This document shows positions 1 through 7,192 of a stretch of 64,000 nucleotides of DNA, piece after piece. The notes under the pieces are model-generated. The model did not search any database. It was not told the DNA's origin and saw nothing but the letters and a program-made list of their open reading frames with translations. This DNA comes from an uncultured Lachnospiraceae bacterium (GTDB taxonomy: Bacteria; Bacillota; Clostridia; Lachnospirales; Lachnospiraceae): positions 1 through 64,000 of the forward strand of contig CANQTL010000008.1 of NCBI GenBank assembly GCA_947626775.1, read 5' to 3'. Within the stretch, counting starts at the first letter, position 1. Each line of letters opens with the position of its first letter. The translations under genes and the position numbers were made by a program.

Positions 1-70
1 AGATAGGCCTGAGGTGTAAGTGCAGCAATGCACTCAGCTGACAGGTACTAATCGGTCGGGAGCTTGACCT
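1..70 (+). rRNA. 23S ribosomal RNA, 3' end (partial)
   Basis: The first 70 bases match the conserved 3' terminus of bacterial 23S rRNA: the segment around GGTACTAATCGGTCG followed by the closing GCTTGACCT, which pairs with the 5' end of the molecule. Only the last part of domain VI lies in the window. The exact mature end is estimated from the usual end of this motif. tRNA genes follow, as expected downstream of an rRNA operon, but no 5S rRNA gene is recognisable before the first tRNA or between the tRNAs. Confidence 0.93.
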
Positions 71-130
71 GAACAAAGAGAAGTCCTAAGGCGGCAGAGG
101 ACGCCGCCTAAGGACTGCTGGACTTTGTTC
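71..130 (+). other. Long two-part stem-loop directly after 23S rRNA
   Basis: An inner 14-bp stem (82-95 with 103-116, around CCTAAGGCGGC) sits inside an outer stem GAACAAAG (71-78) with CTTTGTTC (123-130). It starts where the mature 23S should end, so it may be an RNase III-type processing structure or a transcript-stabilising hairpin. There is no T-run, so it is not a standard terminator. The pairing is seen; the role is inferred. Confidence 0.55.
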
Positions 131-131
131 T

Positions 132-233
132 GAAGAATTGCGTTGCAATTCTTCGTAAAGAGTAAGCTGCAAAGCAGCTAACCGGAGTAAATTGCTTTGC
201 AATTAACTCCAAAGAATCACTGCGTGATTCTTT
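132..233 (+). repeat. Array of four triloop hairpins in the rRNA-tRNA spacer
   Basis: Four inverted repeats with 3-nt loops follow almost without gap: GAAGAATTGC-GTT-GCAATTCTTC (132-154), AGCTGC-AAA-GCAGCT (165-179), a 12-bp near-perfect stem with a TTT loop (184-210), and AAAGAATCAC-TGC-GTGATTCTTT (211-233). The arm sequences differ while the architecture is kept, so the fold rather than the sequence seems to be what is maintained. Related hairpins recur at 462-536 and 682-729. From 234 to 335 no further gene is visible. Confidence 0.6.
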
Positions 234-335
234 CAAATAAGCGGCGGAAGTGAATGCAGTCATTGATTCAATCATCTTTCAGGTTCGGTTTTGAGGGGAT
301 GATATCCTCGGAATTGATGTTGTAGAAGTTGTAGT

Positions 336-409
336 GGCCCGATGGCTCAGTTGGTTAGAGCGCCGCCCTGTCACGGCGGAGGTCGTGGGTTCGAGTCCCA
401 TTCGGGTCG
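336..409 (+). tRNA. tRNA-Asp(GTC)
   Basis: A 74-nt cloverleaf: acceptor GGCCCGA (336-342) pairs with TCGGGTC (402-408), discriminator G409, anticodon GTC at 370-372 in a CTGTCAC loop, T-arm GGTTCGAGTCC. No CCA is encoded after the discriminator, so CCA must be added by tRNA nucleotidyltransferase. Confidence 0.96.
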
Positions 410-461
410 TTGAAAGTTTCCTCGGTTAGTCGCGATTTGAAGAACCGAGGGGGCTTTGGAA

Positions 462-536
462 GTTAATCGCGAAGCGATTTACTTCGGTTAATTGCGAAGC
501 GATTTACTTCGGTTAATTGCGAAGCGATTTACTTCG
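462..536 (+). repeat. Three tandem 25-bp hairpin repeats
   Basis: Three head-to-tail 25-bp units (462-486, 487-511, 512-536) begin GTTAAT and end TTTACTTCG. They differ only by one C/T change in the first unit. Each holds the triloop hairpin AATYGC-GAA-GCGATT, and with flanking bases the stem extends to GAAGT...ACTTC. A fourth, slightly diverged copy abuts tRNA-Val (705-729). The rest of the 410-729 spacer shows no gene. There are no unique spacers, so this is not a CRISPR array. Confidence 0.8.
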
Positions 537-681
537 ATTACACCGTATGGCGGCAGCGTCCGCAGTATGCCGATTCTGCGAATCGTCATCCCGCGTTCGC
601 AGCCAGATATTGGCTTTCATCATTGATAAGCCTTATGCGTGCAAGCGCGCAGTTAAGTTTTATTATGCTTACGATTAATTC

Positions 682-729
682 GAAGAACCGTAGGTTCTTC
701 GGAAGTTAATCGCGAAGCGATTTACTTCA
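682..729 (+). repeat. Two further triloop hairpins before tRNA-Val
   Basis: GAAGAACC-GTA-GGTTCTTC (682-700) is followed directly by a fourth copy of the 25-bp unit (705-729), whose hairpin AATCGC-GAA-GCGATT ends at the first base of tRNA-Val. Its place fits a processing or spacing role between structured RNAs, but that is inference. Confidence 0.6.
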
Positions 730-802
730 GGGATCTTAGCTCAGCTGGGAGAGCATCTGTCTTACAAACAGAGGGTCATAGGTTCGAGCCCTATAGGTCC
801 CA
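730..802 (+). tRNA. tRNA-Val(TAC)
   Basis: A 73-nt cloverleaf: acceptor GGGATCT (730-736) pairs with AGGTCCC (795-801), discriminator A802, anticodon TAC at 763-765 flanked by TCTGT/ACAGA stem arms, T-arm GGTTCGAGCC. CCA is not encoded. Confidence 0.96.
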
Positions 803-812
803 TTATGGACTT

Positions 813-885
813 GCCGATATGGCTCAATTGGCAGAGCAGCTGATTTGTAATCAGCAGGTTAACGGTTCGAGTCCGTTTATCGGCT
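813..885 (+). tRNA. tRNA-Thr(TGT)
   Basis: A 73-nt cloverleaf: acceptor GCCGATA (813-819) pairs with TATCGGC (878-884), discriminator T885, anticodon TGT in the loop TTTGTAA, T-arm GGTTCGAGTCC. It lies 10 nt after tRNA-Val and is surely co-transcribed with it. CCA is not encoded. Confidence 0.96.
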
Positions 886-971
886 TGTGGTATGTCGATA
901 TCATGATACAGAGGAATCCGGAGAGGATTGTTGGAGTTTATTAAAAAAATTATATTTCTATGATATAATGA

Positions 972-1053
972 GGGCGGATTCCCGAGTGGCCAAAGGGGAC
1001 AGACTGTAAATCTGCTGCAAATTGCTTCGGTGGTTCGAATCCACCTCCGCCCA
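972..1053 (+). tRNA. tRNA-Tyr(GTA)
   Basis: An 82-nt class II tRNA with a long variable arm. Acceptor GGGCGGA (972-978) pairs with TCCGCCC (1046-1052), discriminator A1053. The TTCCCGAGTGGCC start of the D-arm is typical of tRNA-Tyr; the anticodon GTA is at 1006-1008. CCA is not encoded. Confidence 0.96.
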
Positions 1054-1097
1054 GTTGAAAAGAATCGCAGTCGGATTCTTTGCATATAATTTAATAA

Positions 1098-1171
1098 CGC
1101 GGGGTGGAGCAGTCTGGAAGCTCGTCGGGCTCATAACCCGAAGGTCACAGGTTCAAATCCTGTCCCCGCTA
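1098..1171 (+). tRNA. Initiator tRNA-fMet(CAT)
   Basis: A 74-nt cloverleaf with anticodon CAT at 1132-1134. Initiator identity is shown by the three G-C pairs closing the anticodon stem (CGGG/CCCG) and the unpaired first position of the acceptor (C1098 opposite T1170). The body GCGGGGTGGAGCAG is classic for bacterial initiator tRNA. CCA is not encoded. Confidence 0.95.
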
Positions 1172-1178
1172 CTCAAAT

Positions 1179-1251
<73 letters not shown>

Positions 1252-1297
1252 TTGTTTTATGTCCAAAAATGCAGAATAGAGGACAGCAAGAGATAAG

Positions 1298-1326
1298 GAT
1301 TGCGGCGAATACCGCAGTCTTTTTTT
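1298..1326 (+). terminator. Rho-independent terminator of the rRNA-tRNA operon
   Basis: An 8-bp stem GATTGCGG (1298-1305) with CCGCAGTC (1312-1319) is followed by seven T. It comes after the last tRNA and before the two-component genes, so it probably ends the rRNA-tRNA transcript. Confidence 0.85.
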
Positions 1327-1417
1327 GCGTGGTTTTTTCTTTTGATACTGTTCTGCGGACATTACATCTGATCGACCGTTTATGACATCAAGCGCGCTTT
1401 TTGGATGCTTATGTCGA

Positions 1418-1423
1418 TATAAT
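1418..1423 (+). promoter_or_regulatory. Candidate -10 box for the LytTR/AgrC-like pair
   Basis: A perfect TATAAT lies 20 bp upstream of the chosen ATG (1444). No good -35 box is found 16-18 bp upstream, so this may be a weak or activator-dependent promoter, or chance in an AT-rich stretch. Confidence 0.35.
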
Positions 1424-1443
1424 ATATATAAGGGGTGATAAAG

Positions 1444-2160
1444 ATGATCTCGATAGCGGTATGTGACGATGAAGTTATGGAATGCTGCAGTATGGCGGGC
1501 AGGATCGGGACAATATTGAAAGAGATGAAGATTCCCTGCATGGTGCGTCAGTTTCATAGCGGAAAAGAATTTCTGCGTTCACCGGACAGTTTTGACATTG
1601 TTTTTCTCGACATTATCATGCCTGGTATGGATGGTATGAGAGCGGCGAGGATTTTTCGCCGAAAGGCGTTGGACAAGATACTTGTCTTTATTTCCTCCAG
1701 CAGGGAGTATGTGTTCGACGCCTATGATGTGGAGGCGTTTCAGTATTTATTGAAACCGTTTGACGACAGGAAGCTGCAAAGTGTTTTACAAAGGGCAGTG
1801 CGCAGGATAGAGAATCGCCCGCGGGAGTTTATCATTGTCAGCCGGGAGCGCCAGCAGAGGAAAGTATTTCTGGATGATATCCGGTATTTTGAGATCCAGG
1901 GGCGCATTGTCACGGTTCATGGGGCGGATGGCGTTTTTACGTACTATCAGCAGATCGGCAGTCTGGAAAAGGAGTTGCAGGGAAAGGGATTTTTCCGGTG
2001 CCATAAGAGTTTTCTGGTCAATCTGAAATATGTCGATACCTATAATCGGCAGGAGGCGATTCTTGATAACGGGGAAAAACTCATGATCGCCAGGAGAAGA
2101 TACGAGGCGTTCTGCGGGGCGCTTCTGGCATATATGAAAGAGGGTGGCGGGATCGTATGA
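1444..2160 (+). CDS. LytTR-family response regulator (AgrA-like)
   Basis: A 238-residue two-component regulator. A CheY-like receiver comes first (acidic pocket CDDE at residues 7-10, phospho-acceptor D56 in FLDIIMPGMDG, conserved K in LKPFD), followed by a LytTR DNA-binding domain from about residue 130, with FRCHKSFLVNL near its end. ATG 1444 is chosen over the upstream GTG 1435 because AAGGGG at 1430-1434 suits ATG 1444 and would overlap the GTG. The kinase gene starts inside its stop codon (ATGA overlap at 2157-2160), so the two are translationally coupled. LytTR regulators usually control peptide-signal, bacteriocin or cell-wall genes; no target site was identified here. Confidence 0.9.
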   Translation: MISIAVCDDEVMECCSMAGRIGTILKEMKIPCMVRQFHSGKEFLRSPDSFDIVFLDIIMPGMDGMRAARIFRRKALDKILVFISSSREYVFDAYDVEAFQYLLKPFDDRKLQSVLQRAVRRIENRPREFIIVSRERQQRKVFLDDIRYFEIQGRIVTVHGADGVFTYYQQIGSLEKELQGKGFFRCHKSFLVNLKYVDTYNRQEAILDNGEKLMIARRRYEAFCGALLAYMKEGGGIV

Positions 2161-3545
2161 CGCGGGATTTTGTGGGCGCGGCGGCGGCTGTGTTGTGTTA
2201 TGCGGTATATGTCTGCGGCGTCGCGGTATTTTGCAGAAGACATCTGAGGGCTTCATGGTTTTGCGGACAAATCTTTGGACTGTTCTTTTTTCTGGGCGGA
2301 GTGCTTTGCGACTGTGCGGGCAGGCGGGGAGCCGTCCCCAATATTGTCGCGACGCTGTCGTATCATATGTTGTCTTTCGTACTGACACTGATATTTTTTC
2401 GGGAAAGAACGGAGAAAAAGGTGTTCACAGCGGCGGTTTTGATCGCTGTGACGACGTTTGCGGAGAATTTTTGTGTGTCGTTGTTTTCCTGTCTGGAGCT
2501 GTTTTATCTGCATGAAGGGAAGAGGATGATCGATCCCGTGCTGGGAGAATGGGAATCGTGGTGTATTGTCTGTGCCAGCCTGATGCTTACCACTCTGGGG
2601 ATATTCAGTTTTTCCGGATACTTTTCGACGGTTCTGTGCGGTAAGACCAAAAGGTGGTATTTGACCCTGACCATTCCGCTGCTTGCGGCGGTGCTGGTGG
2701 TTGATGTGGCAAACTGGGGAGCGGCGGGAGGCGTTATGGTGAGAAGCGGCGGAAGTATGGGACTGTACTGCGATCAGCTTTTCAGCTATGCCGGGACCTG
2801 TGTGCTGACGGCACTGTCCATGTCCGCGGTCGGATTCTATGTATTCGGGATGAATCGGATCTATACGGAGCAGGAGAAAAGCGCGCAGTGTCATATGCAG
2901 ATCGCAGCATACAGGGTGTTGGAAGAACAGTACAGGCAGTCGGAGCGGCTGCGGCATGATTTGAAGAATCACGTGCTCGCTCTGTCGGGGTTTTTGGAGA
3001 AGAAGGAATGGGATGGGATGGCGCGGTATCTGAACGATATGAGGGACAGCGTCGATTTCGGGAGCGGGGAGGAAATTACAGGGAACAGGACAGCGGATAT
3101 TCTGCTGTATCAGAAGCGCAAGACGGCGGAGAGTAAAAATATCCTGTGGGAATGTGATGCGCAGATGCCGCCCCAGTGCCACATCAGAGAATTTGACCTG
3201 TGCGTGCTGCTCGGCAATCTGCTGGACAATGCGATCGAGGCCTGCGGCAGACTGCGGCGGGCAGAGGATAACATCCGGTTTATCCGGATTAGGATCGGCA
3301 CGGTCAGAAGATGCCTGCTGCTGGAGATAGAGAACAGCATGACGGACAAGCGAAAAGAGGATGCGGCGGCTGGTCAGAATACCGGAAAAGAGTCTCACGG
3401 TATCGGGCTGGCCAATGTCCGTGATGTGGTGCGCAGATATGATGGGACGATGAATATAGAAAGCGGGGAAGGTATTTTTACCGTCTCCCTTCTCCTTCCG
3501 TTTCCGGACGGCGGCGCCGCACATACCGCCGAACAGACCGTTTGA
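2157..3545 (+). CDS. Membrane sensor histidine kinase, AgrC/GHKL type
   Basis: 462 residues. The N-terminal half is hydrophobic with about six to seven predicted membrane segments. The kinase half has the phospho-acceptor motif RHDLKNH (H267), the N-box NLLDNAIEAC (around 350) and a G-box GIGLANVRDVV, as in GHKL kinases of the AgrC type that sense peptides. It partners the LytTR regulator just upstream (4-bp overlap). No agrB or agrD-like gene lies beside it, so the signal must come from elsewhere or be of another type. The C-terminal tail after the ATPase domain is short. Confidence 0.88.
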   Translation: MTRDFVGAAAAVLCYAVYVCGVAVFCRRHLRASWFCGQIFGLFFFLGGVLCDCAGRRGAVPNIVATLSYHMLSFVLTLIFFRERTEKKVFTAAVLIAVTTFAENFCVSLFSCLELFYLHEGKRMIDPVLGEWESWCIVCASLMLTTLGIFSFSGYFSTVLCGKTKRWYLTLTIPLLAAVLVVDVANWGAAGGVMVRSGGSMGLYCDQLFSYAGTCVLTALSMSAVGFYVFGMNRIYTEQEKSAQCHMQIAAYRVLEEQYRQSERLRHDLKNHVLALSGFLEKKEWDGMARYLNDMRDSVDFGSGEEITGNRTADILLYQKRKTAESKNILWECDAQMPPQCHIREFDLCVLLGNLLDNAIEACGRLRRAEDNIRFIRIRIGTVRRCLLLEIENSMTDKRKEDAAAGQNTGKESHGIGLANVRDVVRRYDGTMNIESGEGIFTVSLLLPFPDGGAAHTAEQTV

Positions 3546-3624
3546 GACAAGAACCTAAGCGGGAACCGCTGCGATGCCGAGAAACAAGGAAGAGAGATAA
3601 CTGTTTCGGAATGGAGGGATTAGT

Positions 3625-4143
3625 ATGAACACAAAAACCATGGAAGGGCTTGTGGGCGCGCGGACCAATATGAATCTGCTGGATACGCCGTTTCGGGTCT
3701 ATAAGGAGGCGCGGCGCAAGGGCGATATGGGGACGATGGAAAGGGCCATGGGGTATGTCGGCGCCTTTTCGGATCAGGCGGACGAATATCGGGCCGAAGC
3801 CGACGAGGGGACAAAGCAGGATGCGGAGGACGCCAGAGAAAAAATGCAGGCAGCTCGCGAGGAAGCGGTCAGAGAGCGCAGGGAAGAGCGGGAAGAGTTT
3901 GCGCGGAAGATTGAAGAGAAGCGGGACAGAAACAAAGAGGCCGACACGGTGGAGATCAGCGAGGAGGGCAGGACGCTGGGCGAAGATGCCCGGACAGAAG
4001 CCGACGGCACGGAAAACACGGGTGTAGAGGCAGAAACCGCGCCTTCGGAGAAGACGGGGACGGAAAAGCCGCCGATCGTATATACGAAAACCGGCGGGAT
4101 AAGTCCGCAGGGACAGGAGGCGAAACTTTCGGTGTCTGTATAA
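3625..4143 (+). CDS. Charged, probably helical protein of unknown function
   Basis: 172 residues with no recognised catalytic domain. Residues 1-50 are moderately conserved-looking (VGARTNMNLLDTPFRVY); residues 50-110 are very rich in Glu, Arg, Lys and Ala and probably form a long helix or coiled coil; the tail is Glu/Thr-rich and probably disordered. There is no signal peptide or membrane segment. The motif VEISEEGR is reminiscent of short stretches in flagellar or anti-sigma-like small proteins, but this is weak. A ribosome site (GGAGGGATTAGT) precedes ATG 3625. It follows the kinase by 79 bp and ends at a terminator, so it may belong to the same transcript. Confidence 0.7.
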   Translation: MNTKTMEGLVGARTNMNLLDTPFRVYKEARRKGDMGTMERAMGYVGAFSDQADEYRAEADEGTKQDAEDAREKMQAAREEAVRERREEREEFARKIEEKRDRNKEADTVEISEEGRTLGEDARTEADGTENTGVEAETAPSEKTGTEKPPIVYTKTGGISPQGQEAKLSVSV

Positions 4144-4167
4144 GGAAACATTAACTTTTTATATTCT

Positions 4168-4212
4168 TAAAGGGCTCCCCGACAGATTTCATCTGAGGCG
4201 GGGCCTTTTTAC
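4168..4212 (+). terminator. Rho-independent terminator
   Basis: A hairpin built on CCCCG/CGGGG with an inner ACAGAT/ATCTG(A) stem and an outer AAAGG/CCTTT pairing is followed by a T-run. It ends the transcript of the charged protein at 3625-4143. Confidence 0.75.
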
Positions 4213-4241
4213 TTTTCAGTATAGGCATTTTGCGCAATTTG

Positions 4242-4250
4242 TGATATGAT
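4242..4250 (+). promoter_or_regulatory. Candidate extended -10 promoter
   Basis: TGATATGAT (4242-4250) is an extended -10 element (TG-N-TATGAT) just after the preceding terminator and 56 bp before the ATG of the glycosyltransferase-like gene at 4306. No convincing -35 box is seen, which extended -10 promoters can tolerate. Confidence 0.4.
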
Positions 4251-4305
4251 AGGCGCAGCGGAAAACAAGCGGCGTGTCAGTGGGAAACAGACGGAACGGG
4301 ACATT

Positions 4306-5486
4306 ATGAAAAAGATCATGCTCTTTGAAGGAGATATAGAGACACAGGGGTATTTTTCGAGACAGCTTGCGGCGGGCTTTGAGACGCTCGGGCACGAGAC
4401 TTTTATCTTCGATCTGAGCAAGCCCTATGTCAGCACGGAGAAGTTTTTCCGGTTTTTTGAGAAGGGCAATACCGTGCTTGTCAATTTTAATTTTCACGGC
4501 ATGAGCGGCGAGGACTATTTCCTGGACGAAACCGGCAGGAGCATGTGGGACGCGCTGGATATTCCGAATTACAATATTGTGGTGGATCACCCGATGTACT
4601 ATCATCATTTTCTGGAGAAGGCGCCGCGGGGATACCATCATGTCAGCATCGACAGAAACCATGACAGATATATATGGCGCGGTTTTTCCCGGAAATTGCG
4701 CGGACGCCTTTCCTGCCGCTGGCGGGGACGAAGCTGTATGCGGAGAGATCCAATGTGCCTGTCGCATACCGCAGATATGATGTGATGATGGTCGGAAATT
4801 ACTGCGCGCCGCAGACTTTTGAGAAGTTTATCACGCGGATTGACGATGAGTACACGGCCTTTTATTATGGTATGATTGACGATCTGCTGGCGAATCCGAA
4901 CAGGACGGTGGAGGAGGTCGCAGAGGCGCATCTGCTCGATGAGCTCGGCGAGGTGCCGGAGGAGGAACTGAAGAAGGCGCTGGCGGCGATGACTTTTATC
5001 GATCTGTATGTGCGCTATACGATACGGGGGCAGGCGGTGCGGGCGCTGGCCGAAGGAGGCGTCAGGGTGCATATTTTCGGGGATGGCTGGGAGAAGCTTC
5101 CCTGTGAGCGTCCGGAGAATCTGCTGCTGATGAATAAGCTGGATTCCGAAGGCTGCCTGAAGAAGCTGTGTCAGACGAAGATTTCGCTCAATGTGATGCC
5201 GTGGTTTAAGGACGGCGCGCATGATCGTATCTTCAACAGTATGTTAAACGGAGCGGTCTGCCTGACGGATTCGAGCGTCTATCTGGACGGCATTCTGCAC
5301 GACGGCCAGGACTGCCGTATCTATTCGCTGAAACGGATGGAGCGGCTGCCGGAGATCGCCGGGGAGCTGCTGGCGGATCCCGACGGGATGCAGCGCATCG
5401 CGGACGCCGGCTGCGAGATGGCTGGGGCGGGGCATACCTGGGCGCATCGGGCAGAGGAGCTGCACGGTTGGATTGAGAGCGCGTGA
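4306..5486 (+). pseudogene. CgeB-like glycosyltransferase, frameshifted in a TA repeat
   Basis: Two reading frames together form one continuous protein of about 390 residues. The first (from MKKIMLFEGD at 4306) runs to about 4671, covering the N-terminal domain with VVDHPMYYHHFLEKAPRGYH. The second continues from 4674 (ARFFPEIARTPFLPLAG) to 5486 and holds the second Rossmann-like domain with IFGDGWEKLP and the MLNGAVCLTDSS loop. This is the pattern of CgeB/DUF3880-type glycosyltransferases (glycosyl_trans_1_2). The frames join at (TA)n in 4668-4676. Removing one TA gives DRYMARFFPE, so the copy here carries a 2-bp insertion. It may be an inactivated gene, a phase-variable gene, or a sequencing error. 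A terminator and its own promoter precede it. Confidence 0.75.
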
Positions 5487-5525
5487 GCGGAAGATAACGA
5501 TAACAGATCGGAGCAATACAGACGA

Positions 5526-6242
5526 ATGGGGACGACGCAAAAAAGAAGAGACTATATGGGATTTGCCTTCAGGCAGTCCGTGCCGGTCATGCTGGGCTAT
5601 ATTTTTCTGGGGATCGCGTTCGGCCTGCTGCTTCAGAATGCGGGCTACAATTTTATCTGGGCTTTTTTTGCGAGTCTGATCATCTATGCGGGCAGTATGG
5701 AGTTTGTTCTGGTGAATCTTCTCGCTACGGGAGCAGGGCTTTTGTACACGGCGTTGATGACGTTTTTTATCAATGGCCGGCATATCTTTTACGGGCTGTC
5801 CTTTGTGGAGAAGTATAAGAAGATGGGCAGGGCGTATCCCTATATGGTGTTCTCACTGACGGACGAGACATACTCGGTTCTGTGCGGGACGAAAGTGCCG
5901 GAGGGGATGGACGAAAATAAGGTATTCTTCTGGATCTCGCTTCTGGATCAGTCCTATTGGGTGTTCGGTTCGGTGCTCGGCGCGCTGGCGGGAAGTTATA
6001 TTCCTTTCGATTCCACGGGGATCGACTTCTCCATGACGGCGTTGTTTGTGGTGATTGCGGTGGAACAATGGCAGGAGAGCAAGTCCCACTTCCCGGCGCT
6101 TCTGGGAGCGGTGTGCGGCGTTCTGTGGCTGCTTTTTCTGGGGCCGGATGAGTTTCTGCTGCCGACACTGTGCACCTGTGTGATCATTCTGATATTGGCG
6201 CGCGGGCGGCTTCTGCCGAACGCGGAGAAAGAGAGGGGGTAA
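5526..6242 (+). CDS. azlC: Branched-chain amino acid exporter large subunit AzlC
   Basis: 238 residues with several hydrophobic segments and the AzlC pattern: GFAFRQSVPVMLGYIFLGIAFG at the N-terminus and FFINGRHIFYGLSF in the first third. AzlC with AzlD forms an inner-membrane exporter of branched-chain amino acids and analogues. azlD follows 4 bp downstream. Two starts are possible, ATG 5526 and ATG 5556; neither has a strong ribosome site, and the protein family begins near the second (MGFAFRQS). It starts 39 bp after the glycosyltransferase-like gene, probably in its own unit. Confidence 0.88.
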   Translation: MGTTQKRRDYMGFAFRQSVPVMLGYIFLGIAFGLLLQNAGYNFIWAFFASLIIYAGSMEFVLVNLLATGAGLLYTALMTFFINGRHIFYGLSFVEKYKKMGRAYPYMVFSLTDETYSVLCGTKVPEGMDENKVFFWISLLDQSYWVFGSVLGALAGSYIPFDSTGIDFSMTALFVVIAVEQWQESKSHFPALLGAVCGVLWLLFLGPDEFLLPTLCTCVIILILARGRLLPNAEKERG

Positions 6243-6246
6243 CGAT

Positions 6247-6582
6247 ATGCCGATCAGTGTGGGACAGTCCATTGCGATCATCGCGGTGACGGCGCTCTGT
6301 ACGGTTCTGCTGCGGGCGCTGCCCTTCCTCGTGTTCGGTGGGAAGAAGGAAGTGCCTGCGGTGGTGAGCGATCTGGGAATATTGCTTCCCTCTTCCATCA
6401 TGGCAGTGCTCGTCGTGTATTGTCTGCGGAATGTGGATTTTGCGGCAGCCGGACATTTCCTGCCGGAGCTGCTCTCCTGTCTGGCTGTGGTGGGACTGCA
6501 TGTGTGGAAGAAAAATATCCTGCTCAGTATCGGGCTCGGGACGGTGTGCTATATGGTGCTGGTGCAGGCAGTGTTTGTATAG
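6247..6582 (+). CDS. azlD: Branched-chain amino acid exporter small subunit AzlD
   Basis: 111 residues, strongly hydrophobic with about four membrane segments. RALPFLVFGGKK at residues 20-32 is the AzlD signature. It is the partner of AzlC, which ends 4 bp upstream. A good ribosome site (GAGGGGG at 6234-6240) precedes ATG 6247. The length is normal for the family. Confidence 0.88.
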   Translation: MPISVGQSIAIIAVTALCTVLLRALPFLVFGGKKEVPAVVSDLGILLPSSIMAVLVVYCLRNVDFAAAGHFLPELLSCLAVVGLHVWKKNILLSIGLGTVCYMVLVQAVFV

Positions 6583-6635
6583 CCGCAGGCATGTGCGGCT
6601 GAGGCGGAGATAACTTTGCGGCTGCGGGAGGATGT

Positions 6636-7178
6636 ATGAGTCTGTTCGAGGGAAACGAAGCGAGGCGCGCGGAGCGTCTGAAAAAAATGTATGAACGTCA
6701 CAGGCGGCTTCATGAGCTGCTGAAAGATCATGCGGCGGATATTCTGGATTCCAATAATTTCCAGAGTACGAAGCGGCATATTCAGCATGGATCCACGACG
6801 GTATACAGCCACAGCATGGACGTGGCCAGATACAGTCTGCTCCTGAATAAGACGCTGGGACTTGGATGCGACAGGCATGACCTGATCCGGGGCGCGCTGC
6901 TTCACGACTATTTTCTCTATGACTGGCATGACAAGGCATATCTGTCCCAGCGCAGAAGATTTCATGGTTTCTGGCATCCGGGCATAGCGCTCAGGAATGC
7001 CGAGAAGGAGTATGAGCTGACTGACAGGCAGCGGGAGATTATCAGGAAGCATATGTGGCCGCTGTCCGTAGTGCCGCCCACTTGCAGGGAAGCCTGGGTC
7101 GTCACGGCGGCGGATAAGTACTGCTCGTTTATGGAGACGGTCGGACTGCACAGGGGACACGGCGCGAAGGCGTCCTGA
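6636..7178 (+). CDS. HD-domain phosphohydrolase
   Basis: 180 residues. The metal-binding HD pattern is present: H in YSHSMDVARYS (near residue 55), HD in LLHDYFLYDWHD (near 90-100) and a later DKYCSF aspartate. Such proteins hydrolyse phosphomonoesters or phosphodiesters of nucleotides; the substrate cannot be read from the sequence. RBS GGGAGGATGT precedes ATG 6636. It lies 14 bp before the decarboxylase gene and may share its transcript. Confidence 0.82.
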   Translation: MSLFEGNEARRAERLKKMYERHRRLHELLKDHAADILDSNNFQSTKRHIQHGSTTVYSHSMDVARYSLLLNKTLGLGCDRHDLIRGALLHDYFLYDWHDKAYLSQRRRFHGFWHPGIALRNAEKEYELTDRQREIIRKHMWPLSVVPPTCREAWVVTAADKYCSFMETVGLHRGHGAKAS

Positions 7179-7192
7179 ACGGAGAAGATCAT

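Noticed and set aside
71..335. Possible 5S rRNA gene between 23S and tRNA-Asp
   Set aside because: No 5S-like conserved core or fold is visible; the space is filled by hairpins with short loops.
462..536. Tandem 25-bp repeats considered as a CRISPR array
   Set aside because: The units abut each other without unique spacers, there are only three, and no cas gene is in the window.
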